From Ophiothrix spiculata (Eukaryota > Echinodermata > Ophiuroidea > Amphilepidida > Ophiotrichidae), in NCBI GenBank assembly GCA_000969725.1, contig JXSR01S034947.1: a DNA stretch of 24,196 nucleotides; one strand, written 5' to 3'. The notes under the pieces were generated by a model that did no database searches, had not been told where the DNA came from, and worked only from the letters and a program-made list of their open reading frames with translations. The position numbers and the translations under genes were made by a program. Positions 11,498 through 21,183 of this stretch are shown here, piece by piece. Numbering within the stretch: the stretch's first letter is position 1; every line of letters starts with the position of its first letter.

Positions 11498-14345
11498 TAT
11501 GTGTATTCAAAGCTTGCAATTTTGTGTACAACGCCCACCAAAATCATTTAAGACACACGGATTATATCGGTTATATGTCACTGCAGTTTGCAGAACTTAG
11601 TTCCCACCTAAAGAAATATATAAAGATTGTTTACAATCTCGCCAAGTTTCATTACTTATGTAAAGAAGCACAAAATAAACATGTGCTGAGCGTTGGAATA
11701 AAATTAGACACGCCTTGTTTTGTGGGTATTTCTGTTTATTACAATCCAACATAGGCCAGTGAATCTAATGTATGTGATTCAAATCCTGTGAAATACAAAC
11801 TCCTAGTAACATTAAAAAGCATGCAGGTAAAAGGTTTATTCCAGGAGTGAGTTACTAAACTGGAATGATTTAAGGCAATAATTTCGAAGCCAGGAAGAGT
11901 TTGGATTCTGGATTAGCCAATGCCTGAATATTACTTTAATTATGCACACACTCTTTAAATTACAAGTGGGTGTACTTAAGACATTTGGAATATTGGTATA
12001 AATCAAGGATTAATGATGCTCTCTTATTACTTCTGCTGCCTGTTTAGATCATGTAAAATTATCTTTGTGTAATCTAAACTGTATCAGCACAGCAGATATA
12101 TTGCATTAGTGTGTATTGTTTAAAACTTAGGTATGAATTTACATGAATGTTTAGCGAAAAATCTTCCTAAGTTTGAATAAGAAAAAGCTTACTCATATCC
12201 TTATATTCTTGATTTTAAGACATATATATTACCTAATATATAAGTGTCCAAAAATTAAGTATTATTTTTAAATGTTGAAAAGTTTAAAAACAAGAATCAC
12301 ATTGCAACTTTAGACATATTTATTTATAGAATGATAGAGGAGATTTTTAGAATTATTTTGGCACTTAGCATGATTCATTTACCTATTAAAATCAATTTTA
12401 ACGTAAATTACGTCATACGTGAAGAGCGCACTTCCACACTGAGAGGAAAAATGTGTGACTCACAAGTAGGAGAGAGATAAAAACATGGCGAAAGAGGGAT
12501 CATTCATGAATATTTAATGGCCTAGTCATCGTAACAGTTTTAATAACAAGATGTTTGGTGAAGGCTTTATCTCAACAATTTCATCATACTTATTTTGATG
12601 TTTTTCATAAATCAAAGCCTAGCTCTATTTGAAGGATGCGTAATTGTAATCTTTATTTTCATAAACTACATCAAAATCACAAAAACATCTTTAAATGTTG
12701 CCTAACAAACACATCCAAGTTTATCCTCACAAAGACATTCTCAATTACTTACCAATCATGATGTAATCAGTAAATAGATGGTCTGTGCGTTCAAAGAGGT
12801 TAAAACACTGTATTGTTCATTTTCGTCACTCCTCTGTCATTTCAGCAGGACGAAACGACACCACCAAACAGGTATTAAGGTTTCATCTGCGTGTTTGAGG
12901 AAGAATCTCATCGCTTAAGGCAGACAAACTATGCCCCCTCACTCTCTTGATTTCAGTCCGCTAGTTTATTTTATTTAGGATTATCATTATATATAGTGTA
13001 CAGGTCAAACCCTTGGACTACTTAGAGCGAAAACAGGTCATTGTCAGTGAAATCTCTCTTAGATTATTGATTGCATCTTGATTTGTGCCAAAAAATATAA
13101 AAATCTCTTTTATCAATATGTGTGTTGCTTCAGATGAATGGCATTAATGAACAGAATTTCGGTTTAAAATGATTTCAAGAGTGCAGTAGTTTTAACAAAA
13201 TATAAGGATCTTCTTTGTTAAAGTGCTTATGTCTACTTCTAAATCTCAATTATTATTTTCCATTATAAATGTTTGATACATAAACATTTGGCAAGTTATT
13301 GTGATATTCAAAGCATTAAATTTTAGTCATTGAAACCTATCATTTACAATCGTGAGGAATCATTGTAAGATTCATGATTTCAAGCCTAATTAATAAAGAA
13401 AATGAAAATCAATTTAAAAGTAACATGGATTTAAGCCCTTTTGCATCGAAGTTATTCATTCAAACTTAATAAAATTGTTAATAAAAGCCACTTTCGTACA
13501 ACGTAATGAGTTGATGATAACATACCGGTTAAAGTGTCAATTCAAAACTGCTTAGTCTTTTCTCAAGTAGTCGATATTACAGCACTCGTCATTTTGATGT
13601 CAGCTTTCCAAATTAAACAGTGTAGGTTGTAGAGTGCATGTCTGCATTAGTTGAATATACTGAAAAATTGTTTTCTCTCGTTCAACTAAATTTGTCAATC
13701 GTATTTCTTTATTTCATTCAAATTTCATCCCATTCTTAATGTTCTTCAAATCCAAGTATGAGGCGTGATAAATAAGATATATGATTACCCCGTTCCTGAC
13801 ATATCTTATCCCATAATAGTATATATCAATGAGTAATGCCAATGTGTTTTCAATATGATGAAATAAACTAGTTGCTTTTTGAAGCAGATTTTCTTATATT
13901 TTTCTGTGTATAATGTTCTGATTTGTATAGATGTTCTTTTCTTGTGTTTTACAAGGTATTATGCATAACGTATTCCACTTAATGATAAACTTATTGGCTA
14001 TTTTGGATGTCAAGAGCGCATCGCGCAACATCGAAAGGTACACGTTATTGGTTTTTGTGGACTGCTTGTTTTTCCTCTTTAAAATGCACTGAGTTGGTTC
14101 AAACGCTACATCTAAAAACATTACAACCACAATAGACTATGCGCAATCACACTTCCGAGGAAAACGTGTTTGAAATTCAGGATGTTCAAAAAACGTTATT
14201 GGATAATTAGAACTACAAGTAAGTATAACACTTCAAAACTCCATCGCAGCTGACATTGTTGACGTCCGATTTCAACCTAATTTAGCAGACAAGTTTTACA
14301 ATTTAAATTGTATCATAAGTGATGGAAATTAACAGCATTTGGTGC
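11498..14345. other. Gene-poor AT-rich region with one candidate microexon
   Basis: No recognisable protein or RNA gene. Points of note are a cluster of ACGT-core motifs at 12401-12420, with an AP-1-like TGACTCA at 12456-12462, and a 26-nt segment with strong splice signals at 12846-12871. A 78-codon minus-strand frame at 13894-14130 has no familiar motif. Confidence 0.5.
12846..12871 (+). other. Candidate 26-nt microexon
   Basis: CTCCTCTGTCATTTCAG, a strong pyrimidine tract and acceptor, precedes 26 bases that end CAAACAG. A GTATTA donor follows directly. In one frame it would read QDETTPPN. It is richer in GC than its surroundings. No neighbouring exon was identified, so its gene is unknown and this remains a splice-signal prediction only. 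Confidence 0.25.
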
Positions 14346-15066
14346 TTAAGGTAATGGTCTACCATAAAAAATTTTTCTTTTTAATTTTTGATCCCAGAGA
14401 CTTCATATTTGGATATGTTGTGACTTATGATCAAACTAGAAGATTGCAACAAGAAAAAAATTCAAGGCCATCTTATTTGCATGATAATGGCGGCCATCTT
14501 GGATTTTTTGGTGATTTTTATCCCGGGGTACTCCTGTCCACATGAAAAAGTAAATTGTGTTTCTTTTTGACCAGAAATGTACCTAAGCATATAAACAAAC
14601 AGATAACATAGCCCTTTTTTCAATTTTGTGTCCACATTTTGATATATTGAATGAAAAACATGAAAAATTGTATTTTTGGAGAAATTTAATATGAAGGACA
14701 AATTTGAAAAAAGGGCTATGTTATCTTCAGTTGAACTACTTAACCTATTTTAATGCCAAAATGCGGCCTCTTAGGTGCTTTTATTTTTGAGAAACTACCC
14801 CGGGATAAATTTTAACTGACTTTTCCAAAAAATATCAAAGATGGCCGGCGAGTCCAATATGGCCGCCATTATTATGCAAATGAGATGACTTTGAAATTTT
14901 GTTTTTTGTCTCGTTTTGTTTTAGCAATCTATTTTCTACTTAGTTTTGATATATTGTACTTTAGATATCCGATAGACAACAAGTATAGCAAGATAAAAAC
15001 ATCAAAGCCCATATTTTGATATTTTAAGCCATAAATGGATATTCCTATGGTAGACCATTACCTTAA
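14346..15066. mobile_element. 721-bp fold-back element flanked by TTAA
   Basis: Both ends carry a perfect 21-bp inverted repeat: TTAAGGTAATGGTCTACCAT plus A on the left, its complement at 15046-15066 on the right. The outermost TTAA can be read as a duplicated target, as in piggyBac-like or Kolobok-like elements. Pairing goes on through most of the element. A GATAATGGCGGCCAT block near 14480 pairs with its near-complement near 14870, CCCGGGGTA pairs with TACCCCGGG, and a perfect 23-bp pair (14601-14623 with 14704-14726) sits near the centre. It has no credible coding frame, so it is a non-autonomous element. The superfamily is inferred from TTAA alone. Confidence 0.8.
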
Positions 15067-15842
15067 ACGACTGTACCACAGATATATTTTTATTTTATTA
15101 TTATCTGTAATGTAACAGAAATCTAAGATATTCAATAGTTCTACGTTTTCATACTAGAAGGTACTTATCAAAATATAATTGAATTTAAAGGTTAGAGGCA
15201 AATAACGCTCAAAATAAAGCAAACACACACAGTGGCATTGGAGAAAATTGGGCGTAGCCCCCACAATTTAATGCAAGTAAATAAACTAAATGCCATAACA
15301 TATTGACGAATATAAAAGCTAAAACTGAATGACAATATGATAATAGGCCAACAAATCTTCAGAAAAAAATAACTTTTATCAACAAGAGCTAGGTGTTCAC
15401 CCCCCGGATGAACAATACGCAAATTCACAATTGCGTACACAGTCACGTTCTAACATACGGCACCCACAAACGCGTATTACCAAACAGACACGTGACTAAG
15501 CCCATACCGTGCACCCTCATAAAATATCAATTACCATGAGACAGAACCCGCATGCATAAAACTAATGCACAGTGATAAACGTCTAGAAACAAAAAATAAA
15601 ATAAAACACACTAGACGTTTACCGGTTCTAATCTCAGTGCACAAAAACGAAAAACAAAGTTAATATTTCTGAATTTGAGCTTTCATTTTCGCCAATTTCA
15701 ATCTTTGAAATAAAATGAAAGGCAGAAAACAAATTGGAATGGGGAAAATGACTGGTAAGTCTCTTCCTCACTATTTTAAAACGAGACAACAATGCAAAGT
15801 GATCAAAAATGGGTCAATCGGGATGATAATGCTGGTTACAAC
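15067..15842. other. Spacer between two inverted-repeat elements, possible 3' tail of the retroelement
   Basis: An 84-codon minus-strand frame (15192-15446) begins with a non-hydrophobic stretch (HPGGEHLALVDKSYF) and then becomes strongly hydrophobic. I do not recognise it. It lies just past the hydrolase remnant on the same strand, so it may be a relic of the retroelement's 3' region. The inverted repeat at 15568-15641 is the other structure here. Confidence 0.35.
15568..15641. repeat. Imperfect inverted repeat (hairpin)
   Basis: The left arm TGCACAGTGATAAACGTCTAG (15568-15588) pairs with the right arm at 15611-15641, which holds CTAGACGTTTA and CAGTGCA separated by about 10 extra bases. 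The loop is 22 bases. It lies about 350 bases beyond the hydrolase remnant of the retroelement. It could be a terminal or recombination structure of that element, or an independent relic. Confidence 0.5.
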
Positions 15843-15845
15843 TAA

Positions 15846-15992
15846 AGGCTGTGTCACACATCACCGTACCGTACGAATAACGTACTAATAACGTGCACTG
15901 TTTGGTAATCGATATACATGTATTTCAATGACAAAACCAGTGTACGTTATTAGTTCGTTATTCGTACGTGTTGTGATGTCTGACAAAGCCTT
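15846..15992. mobile_element. MITE flanked by TAA, at the 3' end of the retroelement
   Basis: The left end (AGGCTGTGTCACACATCAC) and the complement of the right end (AAGGCTTTGTCAGACATCAC) match. Pairing continues inward through ACGTACGAATAACG and ACTAATAACGT blocks, so almost the whole 147 bp folds on itself. TAA stands at 15843-15845 and again at 15993-15995, fitting a 3-bp target duplication of the TWA type used by PIF/Harbinger elements. Its right edge overlaps the stop codon of the hydrolase remnant. Confidence 0.75.
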
Positions 15993-16261
15993 TAACCATA
16001 TGTTTGAACCCACTTGGCTAAGGCTGATCTAATATCAGCAAGGACTTGTTGATTACCCCATGAAATCACATGAACCCCGTCGTCCTGGAACAAATCTTTA
16101 CGGTTGAAGTGAAAAATCGGATGGGGTATATATGAATATCCCATCTTCAGTTGTCATCAATCTTTTCATGTGACGATTTACGGCCTTTCGTGACCCATAC
16201 ATGCTTTTATTGTGCTTTGCACCACGGTATTCAATCCGTGGTAATATTGAAGACATCGAAT
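15992..16261 (-). pseudogene. C-terminal half of an SGNH hydrolase domain (broken)
   Basis: From about 16259 the frame reads SSILPRIEYRG and then KAVNRHMKRL. The match then moves to the next frame, which gives KDLFQDDGVHVISWGN and ends at a TAA (15994-15992). DGVH is the conserved Asp-x-x-His block of GDSL/SGNH hydrolases, holding the catalytic His. The N-terminal block with the Ser nucleophile (GDS) is absent. In intact elements the domain is thought to act as a hydrolase or esterase; its role in the retroelement cycle is unclear. At least one frameshift separates the two parts. Without the adjoining MITE the next codon would be TAG, so the end is probably close to the native C terminus. Confidence 0.75.
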
Positions 16262-17289
16262 CCCATTGAATGTATCTAAGAAGGTGAACCACATTTCAAG
16301 ATCCTGTTTCACTTCCCTCGTAATCAGAATATAATGGTGCGGTTTCTTTATACCACATGTGAAACCAATCAAGTTTCTCACGAATGCTCGACCTGGAATA
16401 AGCGCCCTACAAGCGAATTGCATGGTACCGATTTCGTTTTGGATATCTGTCAACGTGCTTTCTTGACACGTAACAAACCTTTCAGTAACCCTTTGGGTGC
16501 TGACACTTTCTCCTCAGGAACTTTAACAACCTGTAACATTGAATCCAGTTCTAAGCCTTAAAAAACAATTTGCAAACGGGACCCTCCGTTTTGTTCTTGA
16601 GCAATTGGTACGCATAGATATTCACATAACTTGATAAAGCATTTCATTGTTTCCATACAAAGCGGATTGCCTGGGGAATATTGGATTAAAAAGTCATCAA
16701 GGTAGTGGATCACAAAACACCCATTAGGTACCAATAGTTGTTTCAAGTTCCAATGAAGAAAGGAAGAGAAATACTCAAATAATTGATATGAACGAGATAA
16801 TCCCATAGGGAGACACTTGTCAACAAAATAAAATCCTTCAAGTGACATTTCTAGTAACTCAATATCAGCTGGGTTAATAAGGTAATAACCGAAAGGCTGA
16901 CTTGATATCCAATTTCGACTAAAGTGCACATTGACCGTGATCTTGCCATATATCAACTACCGTGTCAAAACGGGCATAGGCAACATTGGAATCATTTTCA
17001 CTTATGAAATTGTTAATTGACGAACCAGTTGGGTGAGTTAAGTGGTGAATGAGCCTAAATTCGCCAGCCGGTTTCTCGGGACCTTGACCATGTGGGCTTA
17101 CCTACAGATGTTCAAATGGTGGTCGTACAAAAAGGGCCAGCTACTCGTCATAGTTCAACCTCGTGACATAATTTAATTTTTGCAAGTTATTTATTTTTAC
17201 GAACTGATTTGAGGTTGCGATAGTTGCGTGCTTACCTCTTACCTGTAAATTTAACTCTAAAACCATGCTGAAAACCATTAATTAAAATT
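16262..17289 (-). pseudogene. Reverse transcriptase of a DIRS-order element (multiple frameshifts)
   Basis: In minus-strand order: LINGFQHGFRVKF (from about 17260), NLKSVRKNK, RPPFEHL, GEFRLIHHLTHPTGSSIN, DIKSAF (16909-16892), INPADIELL, DKCLPMGLSRSYQLFE, YLDD (16704-16693), GLELDSMLQVVKVPEEKV, then TDIQNEIG and FACRALIPGRAF. YLDD is the polymerase active-site motif. Together these cover the pre-RT region, fingers, palm and thumb. I count at least five frame changes (near 17130, 16890, 16560, 16500 and 16460) and several in-frame stops. The enzyme would have copied the element's RNA into DNA. The copy breaks off after FLDTFNG, at the end of the thumb, and continues directly into the hydrolase remnant. 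Confidence 0.85.
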
Positions 17290-18241
17290 AACCTAACGTC
17301 TTTTCCTCCAGTAAAATAGACCGAAGACGGGAGGGAATCTGAAATGTACCTGAGGTGGATTTAACGGAGTTTTGTTTGCCTTTGGAATTAAATTTGTTGT
17401 GCCTCTTTGCTCTATCTACAGAATGCACAAATGTGTTGGAAGTAGCATTTTTCCCTGAAGCAGTCTGTTTGGGAATTGAATGGGAAACAAATCTTTTTTC
17501 TTTTATCAGATTGGCGGGGATTGGTTCATTGGGAGTAGCCCGAGGACTGAGAGGCACAAAAAGTAGGCTCCACGCTACTAGGTGTGAAAATTTCAAGCCA
17601 CAAAACCCCATCAATCGTACCCATGATCGAGAAGGTAACATAGCCTGCTGCGTGTGGAATTCAAAATCACATGTCCGCCATCCAAAACCGCCGAACTTTC
17701 TGTACGCAAAACAAATTGTTTCACCGTACTGTAACAATTCTTGAACGCGATTTGGGTGCGCCGCAACGAAAATGTCTGTGAATGTGTTATAAGCGGTTGT
17801 CCAATCAAAAATGTTGGGTTATCCGCGGATTATGTTGTTTTTGTTGCAACAAATATTGACTTTGTGATGATGGATTATAGGCAACTTCGAATATGTGAGG
17901 GCGGGTGGGGTCTGAGCGAGGGGCAGGTAAGAGGAGCGTTAAGTCCACAAACTGAGATTGAATGATTGTTGTCTTGATAGTAGCGGATACACTGTTGCCA
18001 ACTAACGGGCATTTAGAAAGCAAGGAAGGAAATGTACTGACAGGAGAAATGACAGAGAGACCACTTGAGGTTGGTTTGAAGTGCTATTAACTTCCTCTGT
18101 TAATTTACAGGTTTCGTACCTGCCAAGCCGTTCGTATGGCCACATTTTATTTTTATTTTCAACTCTGACATAACTCTTACCTGTGTTGCTAGGAGCTTTT
18201 TTAGCTCCCGAAGATCTCTTGGCTGACCGAGTTTTAAGCAT
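17290..18241 (-). pseudogene. Gag-like protein of the DIRS-order element, with CCCH zinc finger (frameshifted)
   Basis: The possible N terminus (MLKTRSAKRSSGAKKAP, from 18241) is basic. Next, in another frame, comes QFVDLTLLLPAPRSDPT (before 17900). DWTTAYNTFTDIFVAAHPNR (from 17806) continues into QYGETI, KFGGFGW and MLPSRSW. After a shift near 17622 the frame reads GTIDGVLWLEIF. After another shift it holds Cys-x8-Cys-x4-Cys-x3-His (codons from 17489 to 17433) followed by C-x2-C (17429-17418). The last motif is a CCCH-type zinc finger, a usual nucleic-acid-binding end for gag proteins. The pattern matches gag proteins of DIRS/Ngaro elements, which package the RNA. A CAG|GTAAGAG string near 18188 resembles a splice donor, so the first segment may not belong. 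Confidence 0.75.
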
Positions 18242-20320
18242 TATTCACCACACAAACACAAGTACAACGAATAAAATACTGACAACAATAAGGAATACAA
18301 TAAATTTCCTAGGAAAAAGTGATAGATTCCAAACGAAAAAATACAAAATGTTAAATACAAAATCCGCAGCGATGTAGTTGATGACTGACTGGCAAAACGA
18401 AAAACCAAGAAGTGAAGTGCAACATTGATCCTGTTATGGTCGTTATGGTACTTTAAGTTCTTAAACTCGCAGCGCATGATCGCAAGGGTGACGCTTAACT
18501 TTTGATAACATGATGAAATGTATATGAAATACATTAAATCTGATTTATTTGCTTAAGAAATACACTTTTAAGGAACCCAAGTTTTACCTTTCTTTTCAAT
18601 CGACCTCCCGACCTTTTTTTTTACTCATTTTCGACTTAAGCCGGCCATATCTCAAAGTCGACTTTACCATAAGAATGTACCTTTTGATGTGCCGCGTCAT
18701 ATAGGAAAGTAGTTATACCCGGCTTTTCAACCTCCTTATGTTTGGACAGGGCGGAACAAATATGGGTGAGACTTCCAATTTCATAATTGCAATTTTCCTG
18801 TTCTCTGATTGGTAAATGATCGTTAGGCAGAATTTAAAATAGTAGTTTCTGATTGGTCCAAGATGGGCATGCGTAGTGTTTTTATCAATTACACATATTC
18901 AGATTGCTCCATTTGAATTATAGGAGAATCCCTTGATAGGGAAGACCGCCAATCTTTTGGCATAAACACTCTCTTGCAAGTTAACCCATGAGCATATTTG
19001 GTCGTTCAGTAATGCCGGGATAGTAGATTTTCCCGTGTATAGTTATTTTCTTGGAAATAGTTTCCCGGGAATAGTTTTTAAAATTCACTCAGATGCGTAG
19101 AGTAACGAAAAGAAAAAAATAATAATGCTTGAAACAGGCAGCGAAGAGTTTGGACATCGATTAGAGTGAGGAACTGGATAGGGACCTTGAATTGGCGCCA
19201 TATTGTTTCCGGTGAGGAGTATCATGGGTACAATTTGCTTCTGGAAAATTAAAGAATAGATGTTTTGATAGTTCTGATGACAAACATGACGAAAATGTTA
19301 CGGTTTTTTGATTCATGTATGTATTGAGTGGAAACACTTATAATAATTTAGGGAATCGTCGATACCTTCCAATATATCGACATTCTTTGCAAAACTTTAA
19401 AGAACATGTTCAGATTGCGTTTATAACAGTTCATCTTTCTTAATGACAGTGTCTCACTCTGTTGCACACCGGTTTTTGGTGGCAAATTTCTCCATCAATG
19501 AGTAAAACAGCATCAACCTGACTGCATACTCGCATCACGCAAATCCAATAACAAACCTACTGGATGAAATTAACTACACTGAATGACAGACCTTTCAAGT
19601 GACATGGATTGGTTTCATCTACCAACAGCTCCTAAGAAGATAAAAATCAAAATTGATATCATCTGCAAAGTCCCCCTTTCGGGGTGAGCCATCACATATG
19701 ACACTTTAGAGGTGAGCAGCCACCATCATTAAATTGCATCGCTACCCTACTAGATATTCAAATAAGTGTTAATCAATCGCAATAAAATAGGAAAGAAACA
19801 GGGAAATAACTTCTTCAAGGTACCATTTATAACTTTTACCAACGCTGTGCAAATGCTACTTGAATTCTGCGCCAAAATTGCAATTCGTCGATGTTGAAAT
19901 ACTTTTGAAAAGTGCGTGTATTTGATTCACTTTTAATGCCTTGTTTCTGCATGTTATACAAATCTTTGAGATAAACTTTTTTATTAAGCACAATTTTTAA
20001 TTTAAACACTTCCATTTGCTGTTTGTTTCATGTTCACTGCAAGATTGTTCCCACTCATACATGACACAACATAACATTATTTGGCATACATGAAGAGTAG
20101 AGTCTATAGATTATACATTAGCCTTGACTATTGATTTCATTTATATTATCTTTTTAAAAATGGCGATAAAAATAATCTAACAATTAAACATGCTTAATAT
20201 TTTAACACCTTTTTCACATGTTTACAGTCGAAATACGTATTATGGCATTAAAAATGATAAATGAGACTTTAAATGTTAGCAACAGAGGTTTTTGTGTTGT
20301 TAAAAACGCTTGAGCGTACA
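18242..20320. other. About 2 kb without a recognised gene
   Basis: No protein homology seen. Three ATTGG or CCAAT strings lie between 18790 and 18960. A TTCCCGGGAA palindrome stands near 19065, and a minus-strand CCGGAAAC...ATGGCGCC arrangement lies at 19194-19212 (see findings). A 97-codon minus-strand frame at 18241-18534 is low-complexity and hydrophobic, and is not recognised. The left part may hold the 5' end of the retroelement. Confidence 0.45.
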
Positions 20321-21183
20321 ATATCAGTTCGGCGGAACTCACAATTCGGATACGTATCCAAATTCGGATACCCACGCACATTTCATATCCGAATTGTGAT
20401 ACCCGTATCAGAATAAGGATATTGAGGGGTATCTGAATTCTGATACTCCTGTCGTGGCGCAGGAAACCAATCGATAGCGCAAGCTGGCAAGTACATGTAG
20501 ATCACCTTTCTTACATTTATGATAAATGTATCTGTGGAAATAAGTGTTTTGTGGAGCACTGTGGCGCAGTGGTTAGAGCATTGGACTTATAATCGAGAGG
20601 TTGTGGGTTCAAGCCCCGGTCGTGTCACTGCAGTGTTGAGTCCTTGAGCAAGACTCTTTGTCCACATTGTTCCTCCCCACCAAGGTGTCAGAAATGGGTA
20701 CCGGTATGTAAAAAGTACTGGGAAGGTAAATCAGACTCGTTTGTGCGGGAGGAGTGGCGTACCACCCACAGACATACACAGTAGTGGACTCTGGCCTAAA
20801 CGCTAAGGAAATGGAGATGGGCACCACGGCCGTTAGCAAATAAGCTTCGGTTTCGACTTTACCTTTACCTTATCTGTGGAAATGTCATTTTCATCTGTGC
20901 AATTCCAGCGGGACAGCCTCGAAACATGTCCTGATAGCTTCTTATCACAGAAGGCAAAATAATTTGGCCAATATTTGTGTTAGAATCTAGATGACAAATG
21001 ATGATAAATGTTATTGACTATTATACACACCGGTATGGTGCGCGGCGAAGCTGAATATTCATTTCAGCTGATATCCCGTTTCAGCTGTTTTTAATCCAAA
21101 TTCGGATACGGGAATCCGAATTGTGATACGGAGTATCCGAATTCGGATACGTATCCGAATTGTGAGTTCCGCCGAACTGATAT
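20321..21183. mobile_element. ATAT-flanked inverted-repeat element with repeated GGATAC palindromes
   Basis: The two ends (20321-20371 and 21133-21183) are inverted copies of 51 bases with one mismatch, starting ATATCAGTTCGGCGGAACTC. Because ATAT is its own complement, it can be a 4-bp target duplication (element 20325-21179, ends CAGTTCGG...CCGAACTG) or part of the terminus. Inside the ends, units of the form GTATCCGAATTCGGATAC recur in degenerate form (20345-20450 and 21092-21165). There is no coding frame. A SINE occupies 20542-20870; without it and its duplication the element is about 0.5 kb. I cannot name the superfamily. Confidence 0.8.
20542..20870 (+). repeat. tRNA-derived SINE with perfect 13-bp target duplications
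   Basis: The SINE is bounded by TATCTGTGGAAAT at 20529-20541 and again at 20871-20883, identical over 13 bases. The head is tRNA-like, with an A box (TGGCGCAGTGG, 20562-20572), an Ile-like anticodon loop (CTTATAA) and a B box (GGTTCAAGCCC, 20606-20616). A 250-base body containing CCTTGAGCAAGACTC follows, and the tail is a short TTTACC repeat. The perfect duplication means a fairly recent insertion. It was copied in trans by a LINE reverse transcriptase, as SINEs are. The body differs from the SINE at 1223-1512 except for the GAGCAAGAC/GGGCAAGAC block. Confidence 0.93.

Larger units (their letters stand above)
15992..18241 (-). mobile_element. Decayed DIRS-order (Ngaro-like) retrotransposon with an SGNH-hydrolase tail
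   Basis: On the minus strand the order is gag-like region, reverse transcriptase, then SGNH-hydrolase fragment. Homology is continuous only when several frames are followed, so the copy is dead. The reverse transcriptase has DIRS/Ngaro features rather than retroviral or LINE ones: RPPFEHL, GEFRLIHHLTHPTGSSIN, DIKSAF, DKCLPMGLS, YLDDF and a thumb segment FACRALIPGRAF. An SGNH hydrolase domain is known from some Ngaro-type elements, which supports that placement. RNase H and the tyrosine recombinase are not found. The true ends are unknown: the 5' part may extend beyond 18241, and the 3' part may extend below 15842, past the MITE. Confidence 0.85.

Noticed and set aside
10546..11754. Long open frames on both strands across the middle
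   Set aside because: They consist almost wholly of the run of undetermined bases at 10578-11497 and carry no information.
13894..14130. 78-codon minus-strand frame
   Set aside because: No motif, no splice context and random-looking composition.
14462..14701. 79-codon minus-strand frame
   Set aside because: It is part of the fold-back element and arises from its palindromic sequence.
16334..16561. 75-codon plus-strand frame
   Set aside because: It is antisense to the reverse transcriptase thumb and has no motif of its own.
17355..17744. 129-codon plus-strand frame
   Set aside because: It is antisense to the gag-like region, whose minus-strand frames show real motifs (DWTTAY, CCCH finger).
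20551..20628. Functional tRNA-Ile gene
   Set aside because: The A and B boxes are good, but the stems do not pair well. The segment is followed by a SINE body and is bounded by SINE target duplications.
20609..20839. 76-codon minus-strand frame
   Set aside because: It lies wholly within the SINE at 20542-20870, on the opposite strand.
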